Below are positions 1 through 8,808 of a stretch of DNA of 64,000 bases, piece by piece (the stretch's first letter is position 1; each line of letters begins with the position of its first letter). The notes beneath the pieces are model-generated. The model was not told where the DNA came from and made no database searches. It saw nothing but the letters and a program-made list of their open reading frames with translations. The position numbers and the translations under genes are program-made. Source of the DNA: Pseudomonas fluorescens (lineage in GTDB: Bacteria; Pseudomonadota; Gammaproteobacteria; Pseudomonadales; Pseudomonadaceae); the NCBI RefSeq assembly GCF_001307155.1, contig NZ_CP012830.1:4710501-4774500 (forward strand), in the 5' to 3' direction.

Positions 1-132
1 TGCGTCACTCGCCTGGATAGCACGCTGACCCGTCACTGTTTTTTGTTTGATTAAATCGGCTACTTGGAACAGGAAGGCTTTTGCAGCCTCGGCGTAATGT
101 TCCTGATTGACTTGATAGATGTCGTAAGTCAT
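1..132 (-). CDS. Partial unknown protein next to clpV
   Basis: The first 44 codons of a leftward gene lie here, starting at an ATG (complement of 130-132) and running off the left edge without a stop. The fragment begins MTYDIYQVNQEHYAEAAKAF and is hydrophilic, with no signal peptide. It lies about 30 bases beyond the clpV stop in the same direction, so it is probably the next gene of the T6SS left arm. I do not recognise the family. Position suggests an accessory or effector-linked gene, but that is inference only. Confidence 0.55.
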   Translation of the reverse strand, partial: MTYDIYQVNQEHYAEAAKAFLFQVADLIKQKTVTGQRAIQASDA

Positions 133-165
133 AACCAAAGCTCCGTGTAGACGATACTTAATGGA

Positions 166-2715
166 TTACTCCAACACCCACTCCGCCAACTTCCCCGTCA
201 CCTGCGTCATCAGCACATTCTCGACATCCCGCGCACCCGCCGCACTGCACTTGGCCAACACCGCCTGCACAATCCCGGCATCAAACTCGAACTGTTTCCC
301 GGTTGCCGCTTTGTAGCGGCCACGCAATTTCTCCAGTTTCGCCAGCACAATCCCTTCCAGCGTCGCCTCATCCAGCGGTCGGTACGCAACCACGGTCATG
401 CGCGCCAGAAATGCCGGGCGGAAGGCTTTCAGCAGCACGCTGTGCAGGGCTTCGGTGAAGGCATCGCTGTCGAGTTGCGCGGTCGGTGTGTCGAGCAGCA
501 GTTCGGCGCCGACGTTGCTGGTGGCAAGCATCACGGTGTTCTTGAAGTCGACCACCAGGCCGGTGCCGTCTTCCATCAGGCCCTTGTCGAAGACGTTATA
601 AAAAGCCTCCAGCACATCCGGATGGGCTTTTTCGATTTCGTCCAGCAGCACCACGGAATAGGGTTTGCGCCGCACGGCTTCGGTGAGCACGCCGCCGCTG
701 CCGTAGCCGACGTAGCCGGGTGGGGCGCCTTTGAGTTGGCTGACGGTGTGGGCTTCCTGGTATTCCGAAAGGTTGATACTGATCAGGTTGCGTTCGCCAC
801 CGTACAGCGCATCGGCCAGGGCGTAGGCGGTTTCGGTTTTACCGACGCCGGTGGGGCCGACCAGCAGGAACACGCCGACCGGTTTTTGCGGGTCGGTGAG
901 GCCGGCGCGATACGCCTGCAAGCGTTGGGCGATGGTGTTCAGCGCAGTGCGTTGGCCCATCACCCGTTGGCTCATGCGCTGGCCGAGGGTGCGCACGGCG
1001 TGGGCTTCGTCGGCGAGCATCTTGCCCACCGGGATGCCGGTCCAGCCGGCAATCACCGCGGCGACGGTTTTTGCATCGACTTGCTCCGGCACCAGCGGGT
1101 CGTCCTGGCGAATGGCGTCGAGGCCGGCTTCCAGGCGCAGCAGTTCGGCGGCCAGATGGTCGAGGCGTCCATCGGTGACGTCGTCCGGTTTGTCGCTGTC
1201 GGCGCGTTCACTCAAATCGAGCAGCTCGCGCCGGGTTTCCAGCAGCTCGCGCACGGCGACGCGCTCTTCGCTCCAGCGAATCTCCAGCTCGCGAATGGCC
1301 TGCACGTTGCTGGTGGACTCGGTCTCGAGCACGGTAATGCGCTCACGGTGATCGAGGCCGGTGGCCTGTTCGCGGCGCAGGCGTTCGACTTCATCCTTGA
1401 GGCTTTGCTGGCGATGACGCAGGCTTTCCAGTGGTGGCGGGACGTCGTGTTGCCCGAGGGCGACTCGCGCGCAAGCGGTGTCGAGCACGCTGATGGCCTT
1501 GTCCGGCAGTTGCCGGCCAGAGATGTAGCGATGGGACAGCTTCACCGCCTCATGAATCGCTGCATCCAGCACCTGCACGCCGTGGTGCTGTTCAAGTTTG
1601 GCGGCGACCCCGCGGAGCATTTCCACGGCAGTGATTTCATCCGGTTCTTCGACCTGGACCAGTTGGAAGCGCCGGGCGAGGGCCGGGTCTTTTTCGAAGT
1701 ATTTCTTGTATTCAAGCCAAGTGGTGGCCGCCAGGGTCCGCAATTCACCACGGGCCAGCGCCGGTTTGAGCAGGTTGGCGGCGTCGCTGCCGCCCTCGAC
1801 ACCGCCGGCGCCGATCAGGGTGTGGGCTTCGTCGATGAACAGGATGATCGGTTTTTCCGCGCTGCGGACGGCATCGATCACGCCTTTGAGCCGTTGCTCG
1901 AATTCACCTTTGACCCCGGCGCCGGCCTGCAACAGGCCAAGGTCTAGGACCCGCAGACTGACTTCTTGCAGCGACGGCGGTACGTCGCCGGCGGCGATGC
2001 GCAGGGCCAGGCCTTCGACCACTGCGGTTTTGCCGACGCCCGGCGCGCCAACCAGGATCGGGTTGTTCTGGCGACGGCGCAGCAGGATGTCGATGCACTG
2101 GCGAATTTCGCCGTCACGCCCGACGATGGGATCGATGCGCCCGGCATGCGCGTCGGCGGTCAGGTCCTGGGTGAACTGATCAAGTATCGAGTCCTGTTTC
2201 TGCTGCGGTTTGCCGGCGGTTGCGGCTACCGCACGGGCGGCGCCGACGTGCTCGCGGGAGCTTTCGGTCCATTCCAGCAGATTGTTGCGTAGAGCGTCCC
2301 GAGGAATCCGCAGCAGCGACGAAGCACTGTTGAGCAACAGGCTGCGGCGTTCATCACGGTCAAGCAGCGCCAATAACAACAGGCCGGATCGGATGCTCTC
2401 AAGGCCAAGCACGCTGGCCTGCACCACGGCGTCCTCCAGCAAGCCAATGGTGTGCGCCGAGAGGGCCGGAGTGCGGGTACTGCCGGTCTTGAACAATTCC
2501 AGGGCCTTGTTGATTTCCGCCGTCAGGGCATCGCGTTCCAGGCCGAAGCGCGGCAGCAGGTAGGCGAAGTCACCACCTTCGATTTCCAGCAGTTCAAGCA
2601 ACAGGTGCTCGATTTCAACGTAATGATGACCGCGTTGCAGGCAACGCTGGGCGGCCCGTTCCAGGGCGCGGCGGTTGTCCGGGTTGAGGCGTCCGATCAG
2701 GCTGGCCAGTTCCAT
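166..2715 (-). CDS. clpV: T6SS disaggregase ClpV (TssH)
   Basis: AAA+ ATPase that disassembles contracted TssB/TssC sheath so that subunits can be reused. The 849-residue protein has an N-terminal Clp repeat domain (about 1-150), a first AAA module with GAPGVGKT at 223-230, a middle coiled coil (about 430-540), and a second module with GPTGVGKT at 620-627 and Walker B LLDEIE near 690. The start chosen is the ATG beginning MELASLIGRLNP, which follows the tssG stop by two bases and matches family N-termini. A longer frame runs 52 codons upstream but lies inside tssG and does not look like ClpV. It is the last complete gene of the leftward arm. Confidence 0.96.
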   Translation of the reverse strand: MELASLIGRLNPDNRRALERAAQRCLQRGHHYVEIEHLLLELLEIEGGDFAYLLPRFGLERDALTAEINKALELFKTGSTRTPALSAHTIGLLEDAVVQASVLGLESIRSGLLLLALLDRDERRSLLLNSASSLLRIPRDALRNNLLEWTESSREHVGAARAVAATAGKPQQKQDSILDQFTQDLTADAHAGRIDPIVGRDGEIRQCIDILLRRRQNNPILVGAPGVGKTAVVEGLALRIAAGDVPPSLQEVSLRVLDLGLLQAGAGVKGEFEQRLKGVIDAVRSAEKPIILFIDEAHTLIGAGGVEGGSDAANLLKPALARGELRTLAATTWLEYKKYFEKDPALARRFQLVQVEEPDEITAVEMLRGVAAKLEQHHGVQVLDAAIHEAVKLSHRYISGRQLPDKAISVLDTACARVALGQHDVPPPLESLRHRQQSLKDEVERLRREQATGLDHRERITVLETESTSNVQAIRELEIRWSEERVAVRELLETRRELLDLSERADSDKPDDVTDGRLDHLAAELLRLEAGLDAIRQDDPLVPEQVDAKTVAAVIAGWTGIPVGKMLADEAHAVRTLGQRMSQRVMGQRTALNTIAQRLQAYRAGLTDPQKPVGVFLLVGPTGVGKTETAYALADALYGGERNLISINLSEYQEAHTVSQLKGAPPGYVGYGSGGVLTEAVRRKPYSVVLLDEIEKAHPDVLEAFYNVFDKGLMEDGTGLVVDFKNTVMLATSNVGAELLLDTPTAQLDSDAFTEALHSVLLKAFRPAFLARMTVVAYRPLDEATLEGIVLAKLEKLRGRYKAATGKQFEFDAGIVQAVLAKCSAAGARDVENVLMTQVTGKLAEWVLE

Positions 2716-2717
2716 GT

Positions 2718-3743
2718 TCAGGTGATCTCCAGCTGACGAAGACGAGTCTCGATGCGTTGCAGAGTGAGGCTGGACTGGCGTTGCAAGCCACCGTTCCAGC
2801 TCAACAGCGGCGGTGTCTGACGACCGAGTTTTATCGGGCTGGCGCCACGCACCAGCAGCACCAGTGTGCACTCCAGGTCCGGCCCGAAATACAGTGCGCT
2901 GAGGCTGGCCAAGGCCGCGTGCGTTTCACCGTCCGGCAAGAAGGTGGCGGCCTGGGCGGGTGTCAGTGGGCCAAGGGTCAGACGGATGCCGGCATGTTCG
3001 TCCCAGACACGGGTGCCGGCCACGGCGCTGCGCCCCAGTTGCAGGTTGCGTCCACCGGGCTGCAAGCGGCTGCGACTGGCGGCTGGAATCTCGCGCCAGG
3101 CACCTTCATAGGCGTTGAGCTCGACCGGCAATTCGAACTGTTCGCGCACGATGGCGGCAAAGCCTGCGAGCGAACGACGCCCGTCGGCGAACAGCGCGCT
3201 GCACGCCAGCACGGCGGCATCGGGAATCGCCTGACGATCATGCAGGGCCTTGGGCAGCAGGCCGGTCAGCGCTCGCAACTGAGCGTGCACCGGTGTTGTG
3301 CCAGGCACTGAAAAGCCCACGGCAATCCGGTGTTTGCGCAGCACTTTGTAGAGCAGGCTGAGCAGTCGATGCTGGAACAGATCGAGGAACTCGGCCGGCG
3401 CATAATCCTTGGCGCGGGCGCGTTGTTGCAGCCATTCCTGATAGGCGTAGGGCAGTGGTCCGTCTGGTCCGCCGAGACCGAAAACCGGAGTGGTCAGGGT
3501 CGGCTTGTGATCCGTTTCCTCGGTCAGGCTTTCAACCTGGCTGGCGGCGAACAATGGTGTTAGCGGACCGCGCAGACGCAGCGCTTCAGCCTGCGGTGCA
3601 GTGCCGCTACCCAGCGATTCGGCTTGTGGATGCTCGCGCTCGAGCAGCAACAAGGCCTGCAACAACTCGAACGCCTGAGGATCGCGGCGCAGTCGTTGGC
3701 TCAGGCTCAGAGGGAGAGCGGCATGCCGGCTTGGGGTTGCCAT
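2718..3743 (-). CDS. tssG: T6SS baseplate protein TssG
   Basis: Baseplate wedge component that works with TssE, TssF and TssK to start sheath assembly. It is 341 residues, the usual family size, beginning MATPSRHAALPLSLSQRLRR with the typical FELLQALLLLER segment after the first 25 residues. The 5' end overlaps the end of tssF (3707-3743) and the stop is two bases before the clpV start, which indicates translational coupling. The ATG used is the first in frame. An internal start is possible but would trim the conserved N-terminus. Confidence 0.92.
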   Translation of the reverse strand: MATPSRHAALPLSLSQRLRRDPQAFELLQALLLLEREHPQAESLGSGTAPQAEALRLRGPLTPLFAASQVESLTEETDHKPTLTTPVFGLGGPDGPLPYAYQEWLQQRARAKDYAPAEFLDLFQHRLLSLLYKVLRKHRIAVGFSVPGTTPVHAQLRALTGLLPKALHDRQAIPDAAVLACSALFADGRRSLAGFAAIVREQFELPVELNAYEGAWREIPAASRSRLQPGGRNLQLGRSAVAGTRVWDEHAGIRLTLGPLTPAQAATFLPDGETHAALASLSALYFGPDLECTLVLLVRGASPIKLGRQTPPLLSWNGGLQRQSSLTLQRIETRLRQLEIT

Positions 3744-5497
3744 GCCTTGATCTCCTTGTCCGATTCAACCAGCACCGTGCGCACGAAGCGATTGGCCGTG
3801 GCATAGAGTGAGAAAAACTGTGCCAGCACCGCTGAAAACAGCACCGCGCTGGTGCCGACAAAATGCTGCGGATCGAGTTGCAGGCGCACCTCCAGCCCAT
3901 TGCGCCAGCCGCGCCAGGCGTCTTCACCAACATGCGCAATGACGCGCTCGCAGCTCAGGCTCAGCAGGCCTTCGATCTGCCGCAGGGCACTGGCCTCGTC
4001 ACGCAGGTTATGCAGTGACAGGATTTCCTTGAGTGCGTCCAGCGCCTGTGGACCTTCGACCAATGACAAGTGGTTGAGGGTCAATTGCGACACCAGCCGC
4101 CAGCGCGATTCACCGTCCAGCCGCGGCAGGCTTTGCGGGCTCGGCGGATTACGCAGGCGCGCCGAGGCGACCGGCCCCGGCCGTTCGAAACCCAGCGGTG
4201 TTCCGGCCGACAGGCTCTGGGCCAGGTGTCGATTGGTGCAGAGCAGCTCGGCAGTCAGGCTCAGTTCAGTCACGTCTTCAAACGGGTCGAGCTGGGTGTC
4301 CACCAGACTCAGCATCAGGTCAGTGCCCAAGCGGTTTGGGGTCATGCCGCTGATTCGCCGGGCGTGCCAATAGCAGCGGTGGTTGCCGCCGTGCTGGCTG
4401 CCGTAATACGCCGGTACACGCTGTACGCCCTGCGAGGTGCTGGCGCGCAGGGCGCGAATGCTGTGGATTTCGACGCTGTTTTCCCGATGGCTGTCGGCAA
4501 CCAGGCGGTATTCGCTACGAGTGCCGTCCGGGCGAAGCGGCTCGGAAGTCCGTGGGAACAGGTTGATCACCGGCGCGCAACCCAGCGCGATATCGCTGGC
4601 TTGTAAATGCAGGCGGCTGCCGAGTGCCTGGTCGAAAACGATGTACAGATACAGCGTCTGGCTGTCGCTGATTGCACCGGCCAGCGGCACGTCGAAAAAA
4701 TTGAATTTGTCCGGAAAGGCAAAGTACTCGGCGAGCAAACGCATCCCAGGATGCACGCCGTCTTCATCGGGTAGCAGCACTTCATCGTTGGCGAAACCGA
4801 CGATTTTCGGCAGCCCGGCCAGCACTTTTGGTGTGCTGCCGGGTGGCCCGGCGAGGAGCTGAATCGCATGGGCACCGAGCAAGTCGTAGAGCTTGGCGTT
4901 GATCACTGGCGACGCGGCCAGGTGCAAGCGCAACTGCTCGATGCCGAGTTCTGCCCATTGGCTTTGGCCCAGGCAGCGCAGGCTCAAGCGCAGCGCCGAG
5001 CGTGCCTGGGCGACGCCGGTCAGGGCCTGGGCTTCGTCGCTTCCCAGCAGCAAGGCTTCGTCGATTGCCAGCGGCCAGAGGTGAACGGCGGCGCTGGTAC
5101 GAAAGTGAATGCTTTCACCGTGGCGGGTGGTGACGAACAGCGGCGTGTCGCGCGGCAGCGGGTAACCGCCGGCCAGGTTGCCCTTGCTTGGATCGGGCTC
5201 GAACTGGACGATGGCGCAGGACGGCAGCGGCCGCATGGTCAGCGGATAGAGTTGTTCCAGCAGCGCGTCGCTGAACTCGGCGTAATCGTCGTCGAGTCGC
5301 CGTTGCAGGCGCGCAGCCAATAAGGCGAAACCTTCCAGCAAGCGTTCGACATGCGGGTCCGGGCATTCGCCGGGAGACAGTTCCAGGCGTCTGGCAACCT
5401 TGGGATAGCGTTCGGCGAAAATGCTCCCGGCGTGGCGCAGCCAGGTCAGTTCCCGCTGGTAGTAATCGAGCAGTTGCGGGTCAATCGAGTCGCTCAT
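3707..5497 (-). CDS. tssF: T6SS baseplate protein TssF
   Basis: Large baseplate wedge protein and partner of TssG. The product is 596 residues, beginning MSDSIDPQLLDYYQRELTWL, which is the diagnostic TssF N-terminus. The open frame extends 26 codons further upstream, but those codons read through tssE and are not TssF-like. The start overlaps the tssE stop by 17 bases and the 3' end overlaps tssG, the tight packing seen through the whole arm. Confidence 0.94.
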   Translation of the reverse strand: MSDSIDPQLLDYYQRELTWLRHAGSIFAERYPKVARRLELSPGECPDPHVERLLEGFALLAARLQRRLDDDYAEFSDALLEQLYPLTMRPLPSCAIVQFEPDPSKGNLAGGYPLPRDTPLFVTTRHGESIHFRTSAAVHLWPLAIDEALLLGSDEAQALTGVAQARSALRLSLRCLGQSQWAELGIEQLRLHLAASPVINAKLYDLLGAHAIQLLAGPPGSTPKVLAGLPKIVGFANDEVLLPDEDGVHPGMRLLAEYFAFPDKFNFFDVPLAGAISDSQTLYLYIVFDQALGSRLHLQASDIALGCAPVINLFPRTSEPLRPDGTRSEYRLVADSHRENSVEIHSIRALRASTSQGVQRVPAYYGSQHGGNHRCYWHARRISGMTPNRLGTDLMLSLVDTQLDPFEDVTELSLTAELLCTNRHLAQSLSAGTPLGFERPGPVASARLRNPPSPQSLPRLDGESRWRLVSQLTLNHLSLVEGPQALDALKEILSLHNLRDEASALRQIEGLLSLSCERVIAHVGEDAWRGWRNGLEVRLQLDPQHFVGTSAVLFSAVLAQFFSLYATANRFVRTVLVESDKEIKAWQPQAGMPLSL

Positions 5498-5924
5498 TGC
5501 GCACCTCAAGGCCATCGCCGGCGTTCTCGATGACGAATGCGACAGGCCAATGCTGCTTGCCGCTGCGTAGCTCACCTTGCAGCCTGATACTCAGCTGCTG
5601 CGGATTTTCGGGGACCGGCGTGACATCGACCGTGCCGAGTTGCAGGCGTGGTTCGAAGGCGTCGATGGCTTCACGAATCTGCCGCGTCAGTTGACGGCGG
5701 TCATCGCTGCGCTGTTGCTGCAATGCAGTCCAGTCAGCGATGCCGTAGTCAATAACGCTTGGCGGCGTGGTCAGCGGGCGCAGGCCACGACGGGTGTTGA
5801 ACAAGCGCAGCAACTCGATACGGACCGACTCCAACAGTGCCTGGCGATCGAACGCCTGCACGGTATCCGCCTCGCTGGCGGCAAGGCGTTCGAACAGCGG
5901 CGGCAGAATGCCGGTGCCGGTCAT
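5481..5924 (-). CDS. tssE: T6SS baseplate protein TssE (gp25-like)
   Basis: Homologue of phage T4 gp25 that nucleates sheath polymerisation at the baseplate. The 147-residue protein has the gp25 signature region LLRLFNTRRGLRPL followed by SVIDYGIADW (about residues 35-70). It starts 15 bases after the hcp stop and its 3' end overlaps tssF. Length and motif agree well with the family. Confidence 0.93.
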   Translation of the reverse strand: MTGTGILPPLFERLAASEADTVQAFDRQALLESVRIELLRLFNTRRGLRPLTTPPSVIDYGIADWTALQQQRSDDRRQLTRQIREAIDAFEPRLQLGTVDVTPVPENPQQLSIRLQGELRSGKQHWPVAFVIENAGDGLEVRNERLD

Positions 5925-5939
5925 TTCCGGGGTACTCCG

Positions 5940-6440
5940 TCAGCCCTTGATCAGCTTGTTCGCGGCCAGGTCCCAGGTCGAAGCGGCCGTGCCTTCCTTG
6001 GTACCATCGTCTTTCTGCGCGGTGAGTTCCCACTTGATCTTGGTGAAGTTCAGCGAGAGGGTTTCCACCGGTTTGCCGCCCGTACCACCGCTGACGCTGA
6101 CGTTGGACAGCACCACGTTGTTCAGGGTGTAAATGATGAAGGGCATCAACTGGCCACTGCCTTCGGCCGCGTTGCGTCCGATGGTGATCTTGGCTTCCGG
6201 GATCGGTTTGCCGGCGCAGCAGTACTCGTTGAGAGACGGGGTCGAGCTGTCGACGAACTTGGTCAGCGTGAACTCGCCGATGTGCGGCTTGCCGGAGGTA
6301 CGCTCGGAATTGCTGACGTCGTTGGTCACCTGCATCGCGACGTTGTGGCTGTAGGACATGACTTCGATCTTGTCCTTGTAACCTTCGAGCAGGCTGTCAC
6401 CTTTGATGTCGCCGCCGAGGTCGAGAATGATTGCATCCAT
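5940..6440 (-). CDS. hcp: T6SS tube protein Hcp (TssD)
   Basis: Hexameric ring protein forming the secreted inner tube. The 166-residue product has the Hcp layout: an early acidic strand (LDLGGDIKGDS), FTLTKFVDSSTPSL around residue 58, and PVETLSLNFTKIKWEL near 125-140. The sequence is not of the P. aeruginosa Hcp1 type. It may belong to the i4b-like, P. putida K1-type lineage, but that subclass is a recollection and not a computed placement. An intrinsic-terminator-like hairpin lies just upstream, between tssC and hcp, so hcp may be expressed at a different level from the sheath genes. Confidence 0.94.
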   Translation of the reverse strand: MDAIILDLGGDIKGDSLLEGYKDKIEVMSYSHNVAMQVTNDVSNSERTSGKPHIGEFTLTKFVDSSTPSLNEYCCAGKPIPEAKITIGRNAAEGSGQLMPFIIYTLNNVVLSNVSVSGGTGGKPVETLSLNFTKIKWELTAQKDDGTKEGTAASTWDLAANKLIKG

Positions 6441-6482
6441 CGCATGAAACTCCTGAAGAAAATCGCGTTAGATAAGCAAAGG

Positions 6483-6507
6483 AAAACCCGCCGGCCAGGC
6501 CGGCGGG
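6483..6507 (-). terminator. GC hairpin with U-run between tssC and hcp
   Basis: On the minus strand, CCCGCCGGCC and GGCCGGCGGG form a near-perfect stem followed at once by TTTTCC. This is the form of an intrinsic terminator, yet it sits inside the tssB-tssC-hcp-tssE arm, 43 bases upstream of the hcp start. It may partly terminate the tssBC transcript, or protect a 3' end and so alter the sheath/tube ratio. The perfect symmetry leaves almost no loop, so the folded stem is shorter in practice. Confidence 0.6.
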
Positions 6508-6514
6508 AGGCAGG

Positions 6515-8002
6515 TCAGGCAGCTACCGGTGGCGGCAGGGTGGCGACCAGGCGGATCGAGGCTGTCAGCTCTTCGAGCTGGAAGTGCGGCCGCAGAAACA
6601 CCGTGGCCCGATAGACGCCCGGTTTTCCGGCGACTTCCGAGACATCCACTCGGGCCTCACGCAGCGGGTACTGCGCCTTGATTTCCTGTGGGGCGTTGTC
6701 GTTGATCAGCACGTAATCGGCGATCCAGTTGTTGAGGTAGGTCTGCACGTTGTCACGGGTCATGAAGCTGCCGACCTTGTCGCGCATGATGACCTTCAGG
6801 TAGTGGGCGAAGCGGGACGCTGCGAGCACGTAAGGCAGCATGGCCGAGATCCGCGCGTTGGCGTTCGCCTCGTTGGTGTTGTAGACCTTGGATTTGTTGG
6901 TGGTCTGGCCACCGAAGAACACCGCCACGTCGCTGTTCTTCTTGTGGCACAAGGCGATGAAGCCGAGGTCGTTGAGCTCTTTTTCACGACGGTCGGTGAT
7001 TGCCACCTCGGTCGGACATTTGAGCGACAGATCGCCAGAGGTGGTGCGGAACGTGTGGGCGGGCAGTCCTTCGACGGCGCCACCGCCTTCGGCGCCGCGA
7101 ATTGCTGCACACCAACCGTATTTGGCGAAGGCTTCAGTGATGCGTTGCGACAGGGCCCAGGCCGCATTGCCCCAGAGGTATTTGCTGTGGTCGCTGCCGT
7201 TGACGTCCTCGACGTAGTTGATGCCTTCCACCGGCAAGGTGTCCGGGCCATAAGGCAGACGCAGCAGGAAGTGCGGCAGCACCAGCGACACGTAGCGCGA
7301 GTCTTCGCTTTCGCGGAAGGAGCGCCACTTGATCAGCTCCTGGCTCTCGAAGACTTTCGACAGGTCACGCGGCACCGCGAGCTCGGTGAAGCTGTTCATG
7401 TCGAACAGCCGCGGGCTGGCAGCGGCAATGAACGGCGCATGGGCGGCGGCCGCGACGTTCGAGAGTTTCTCCAGCAGGCCGATGTCCTGCGGGTTCCGGC
7501 CGAAGGTGTAGTCACCCACCAGCAGGCTGAACGGGTGACCGCCAAAGGTCCCGTATTCTTCTTCGTAGATCTTTTTGAACAGCGCGCTCTGGTCGAACTC
7601 GACGGCTTTTTCCAGATCGTTCTGCAGCTCTTTCTGGGTCACGTTGAGCAAGCGCAGTTTCAGTCGCGAACTGGTTTCGGTGTTCTGCACCAGCAGGTGC
7701 AGGCCGCGCCAGGACGCTTCGAGTTTTTGCAGGTCCGGATGGTGCAGGACTTCGTTGAGCTGGGTGCTGATCAGCTTGTCGATCCGGCTGATGCGGTCAT
7801 TGATCATCGCCACGGTGTCCTTGTCGACGACCATGTCTTTGTCTAGAACCTGGGTGGCGAATTCCGCAAGCATGTCGCGGGCGTAATCCTTCTGGCTTTC
7901 GTCGTGGGCCATTCGCCCTTCGGCGATGATTCGGTCGAGCAGAGACAAGGTCTCGTTCACACTCTCGCTGGCTTGGGCCTGGGCGCTGGATGAGGCGGGC
8001 AT
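6515..8002 (-). CDS. tssC: T6SS contractile sheath large subunit TssC
   Basis: Large sheath subunit (VipB/EvpB family) that co-assembles with TssB around the Hcp tube. The product is 495 residues. Family landmarks are LEASWRGLHLLVQNTE (about 96-111), GDYTFGRNPQDIGLLEKLS (about 163-181) and RFAHYLKVIMRDKVG in the C-terminal third. It starts at the first in-frame ATG, 28 bases after tssB stops. Confidence 0.96.
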   Translation of the reverse strand: MPASSSAQAQASESVNETLSLLDRIIAEGRMAHDESQKDYARDMLAEFATQVLDKDMVVDKDTVAMINDRISRIDKLISTQLNEVLHHPDLQKLEASWRGLHLLVQNTETSSRLKLRLLNVTQKELQNDLEKAVEFDQSALFKKIYEEEYGTFGGHPFSLLVGDYTFGRNPQDIGLLEKLSNVAAAAHAPFIAAASPRLFDMNSFTELAVPRDLSKVFESQELIKWRSFRESEDSRYVSLVLPHFLLRLPYGPDTLPVEGINYVEDVNGSDHSKYLWGNAAWALSQRITEAFAKYGWCAAIRGAEGGGAVEGLPAHTFRTTSGDLSLKCPTEVAITDRREKELNDLGFIALCHKKNSDVAVFFGGQTTNKSKVYNTNEANANARISAMLPYVLAASRFAHYLKVIMRDKVGSFMTRDNVQTYLNNWIADYVLINDNAPQEIKAQYPLREARVDVSEVAGKPGVYRATVFLRPHFQLEELTASIRLVATLPPPVAA

Positions 8003-8030
8003 GGCAATTTCTCCCTAAGTGAATGGACGA

Positions 8031-8603
8031 TCAGGCTTGATCTTGCGGCGCCGCGTCGGCATCACCGGCAGGTGCAGAAGGCTGCGCTTCAGGCTGCGCT
8101 TCAGGCTGCGCTTCAGGCCGGGCCGACTTGATCTCTTGCAGGCCTTCGGTGTTGGCGATGACATCACGCAGCAGCTTGTCCAGGTCATCGTTGCCATCGA
8201 GTTTGGTCAGCAGGTCGCGCAGACGCTGACGCGCTTCGAACAGGCGCCGCAACGGCGCTACTTGCTCGACCACCTTGACCGGATCGAAGTCATCGATATG
8301 ACCGAACTTGAGCTCGATGTTGAGCTTGCTGTCATCGCCGGTGAGGGTGTTGTTGACCTGCAAGGTGGCGCGCGGGGCGATCGAGGCGAGCACTTCGTTG
8401 AAGTTGTCGCGATCGATCTCGGTGAAGCGCCGTTCATTCAGTTTTGGGAGGGGTTCCAGCGGTTTGCCAGAAAGGTCGGCAAGAATGCCGACCACCAGAG
8501 GCAATTCTTTCTTCTCGATGGCGTTACCTATTTCGACGTCATAGGTGATTTGCACGCGGGGCGGGCGGACCCTGTCGAGCTTGTGCTGAGTACTTTCTGC
8601 CAT
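8031..8603 (-). CDS. tssB: T6SS contractile sheath small subunit TssB
   Basis: Small sheath subunit (VipA family). From the ATG at MAESTQHKLDRVRPPRVQIT the product is 190 residues, with the conserved LPLVVGILADLSG segment. The open frame continues far upstream but that stretch is divergent intergenic DNA. The C-terminal tail holds three perfect copies of a 12-bp unit (8080-8115) encoding repeated PEAQ, followed by an Ala/Pro/Asp-rich end. TssB tails are variable, so the repeat is probably a tolerated, length-changeable tail. It is the first gene of the leftward arm. Confidence 0.94.
   Translation of the reverse strand: MAESTQHKLDRVRPPRVQITYDVEIGNAIEKKELPLVVGILADLSGKPLEPLPKLNERRFTEIDRDNFNEVLASIAPRATLQVNNTLTGDDSKLNIELKFGHIDDFDPVKVVEQVAPLRRLFEARQRLRDLLTKLDGNDDLDKLLRDVIANTEGLQEIKSARPEAQPEAQPEAQPSAPAGDADAAPQDQA
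8080..8115. repeat. 12-bp tandem repeat x3 in tssB tail
   Basis: Three exact copies of GGCTGCGCTTCA run end to end, then a diverged partial copy. The unit keeps frame, coding for PEAQ repeats, so copy-number change would alter the TssB tail length without shifting frame. Confidence 0.9.
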
Positions 8604-8808
8604 GGTGGCTGACTCCGATGCATGGGCGGGAGCAATGCACCGGAGGGCCCGTTCATCGCATTCCCTTACCGAACCGTAGGTTAGAAAGGGAGGGCAGTTG
8701 GAACTGTCATTCCTTTGACGAACCTTCCACATTCGTCGTACCGACCGAACTACCCAAGACGCTAGAACAGGTCTATAAAAATGCAAACAAAAACAATTTT
8801 GGACGGTC
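8604..8808. promoter_or_regulatory. Divergent T6SS intergenic region
   Basis: This 205-bp gap separates the outward-facing T6SS arms and must carry the promoters of both. A TATAAA hexamer at 8774-8779 lies 30 bases before the lipoprotein start, but I cannot find a good -35 element at proper spacing. There is no sigma-54 type TGGCAC-N5-TTGC site on either strand. The region is visibly AT-richer than the flanks, as expected of a promoter region. Confidence 0.4.

Noticed and set aside
442..1947. Long rightward frame (501 codons) opposite clpV
   Set aside because: It mirrors clpV and has low-complexity, homologue-free sequence. Long antisense frames are expected in GC-rich genes with strong third-position bias.
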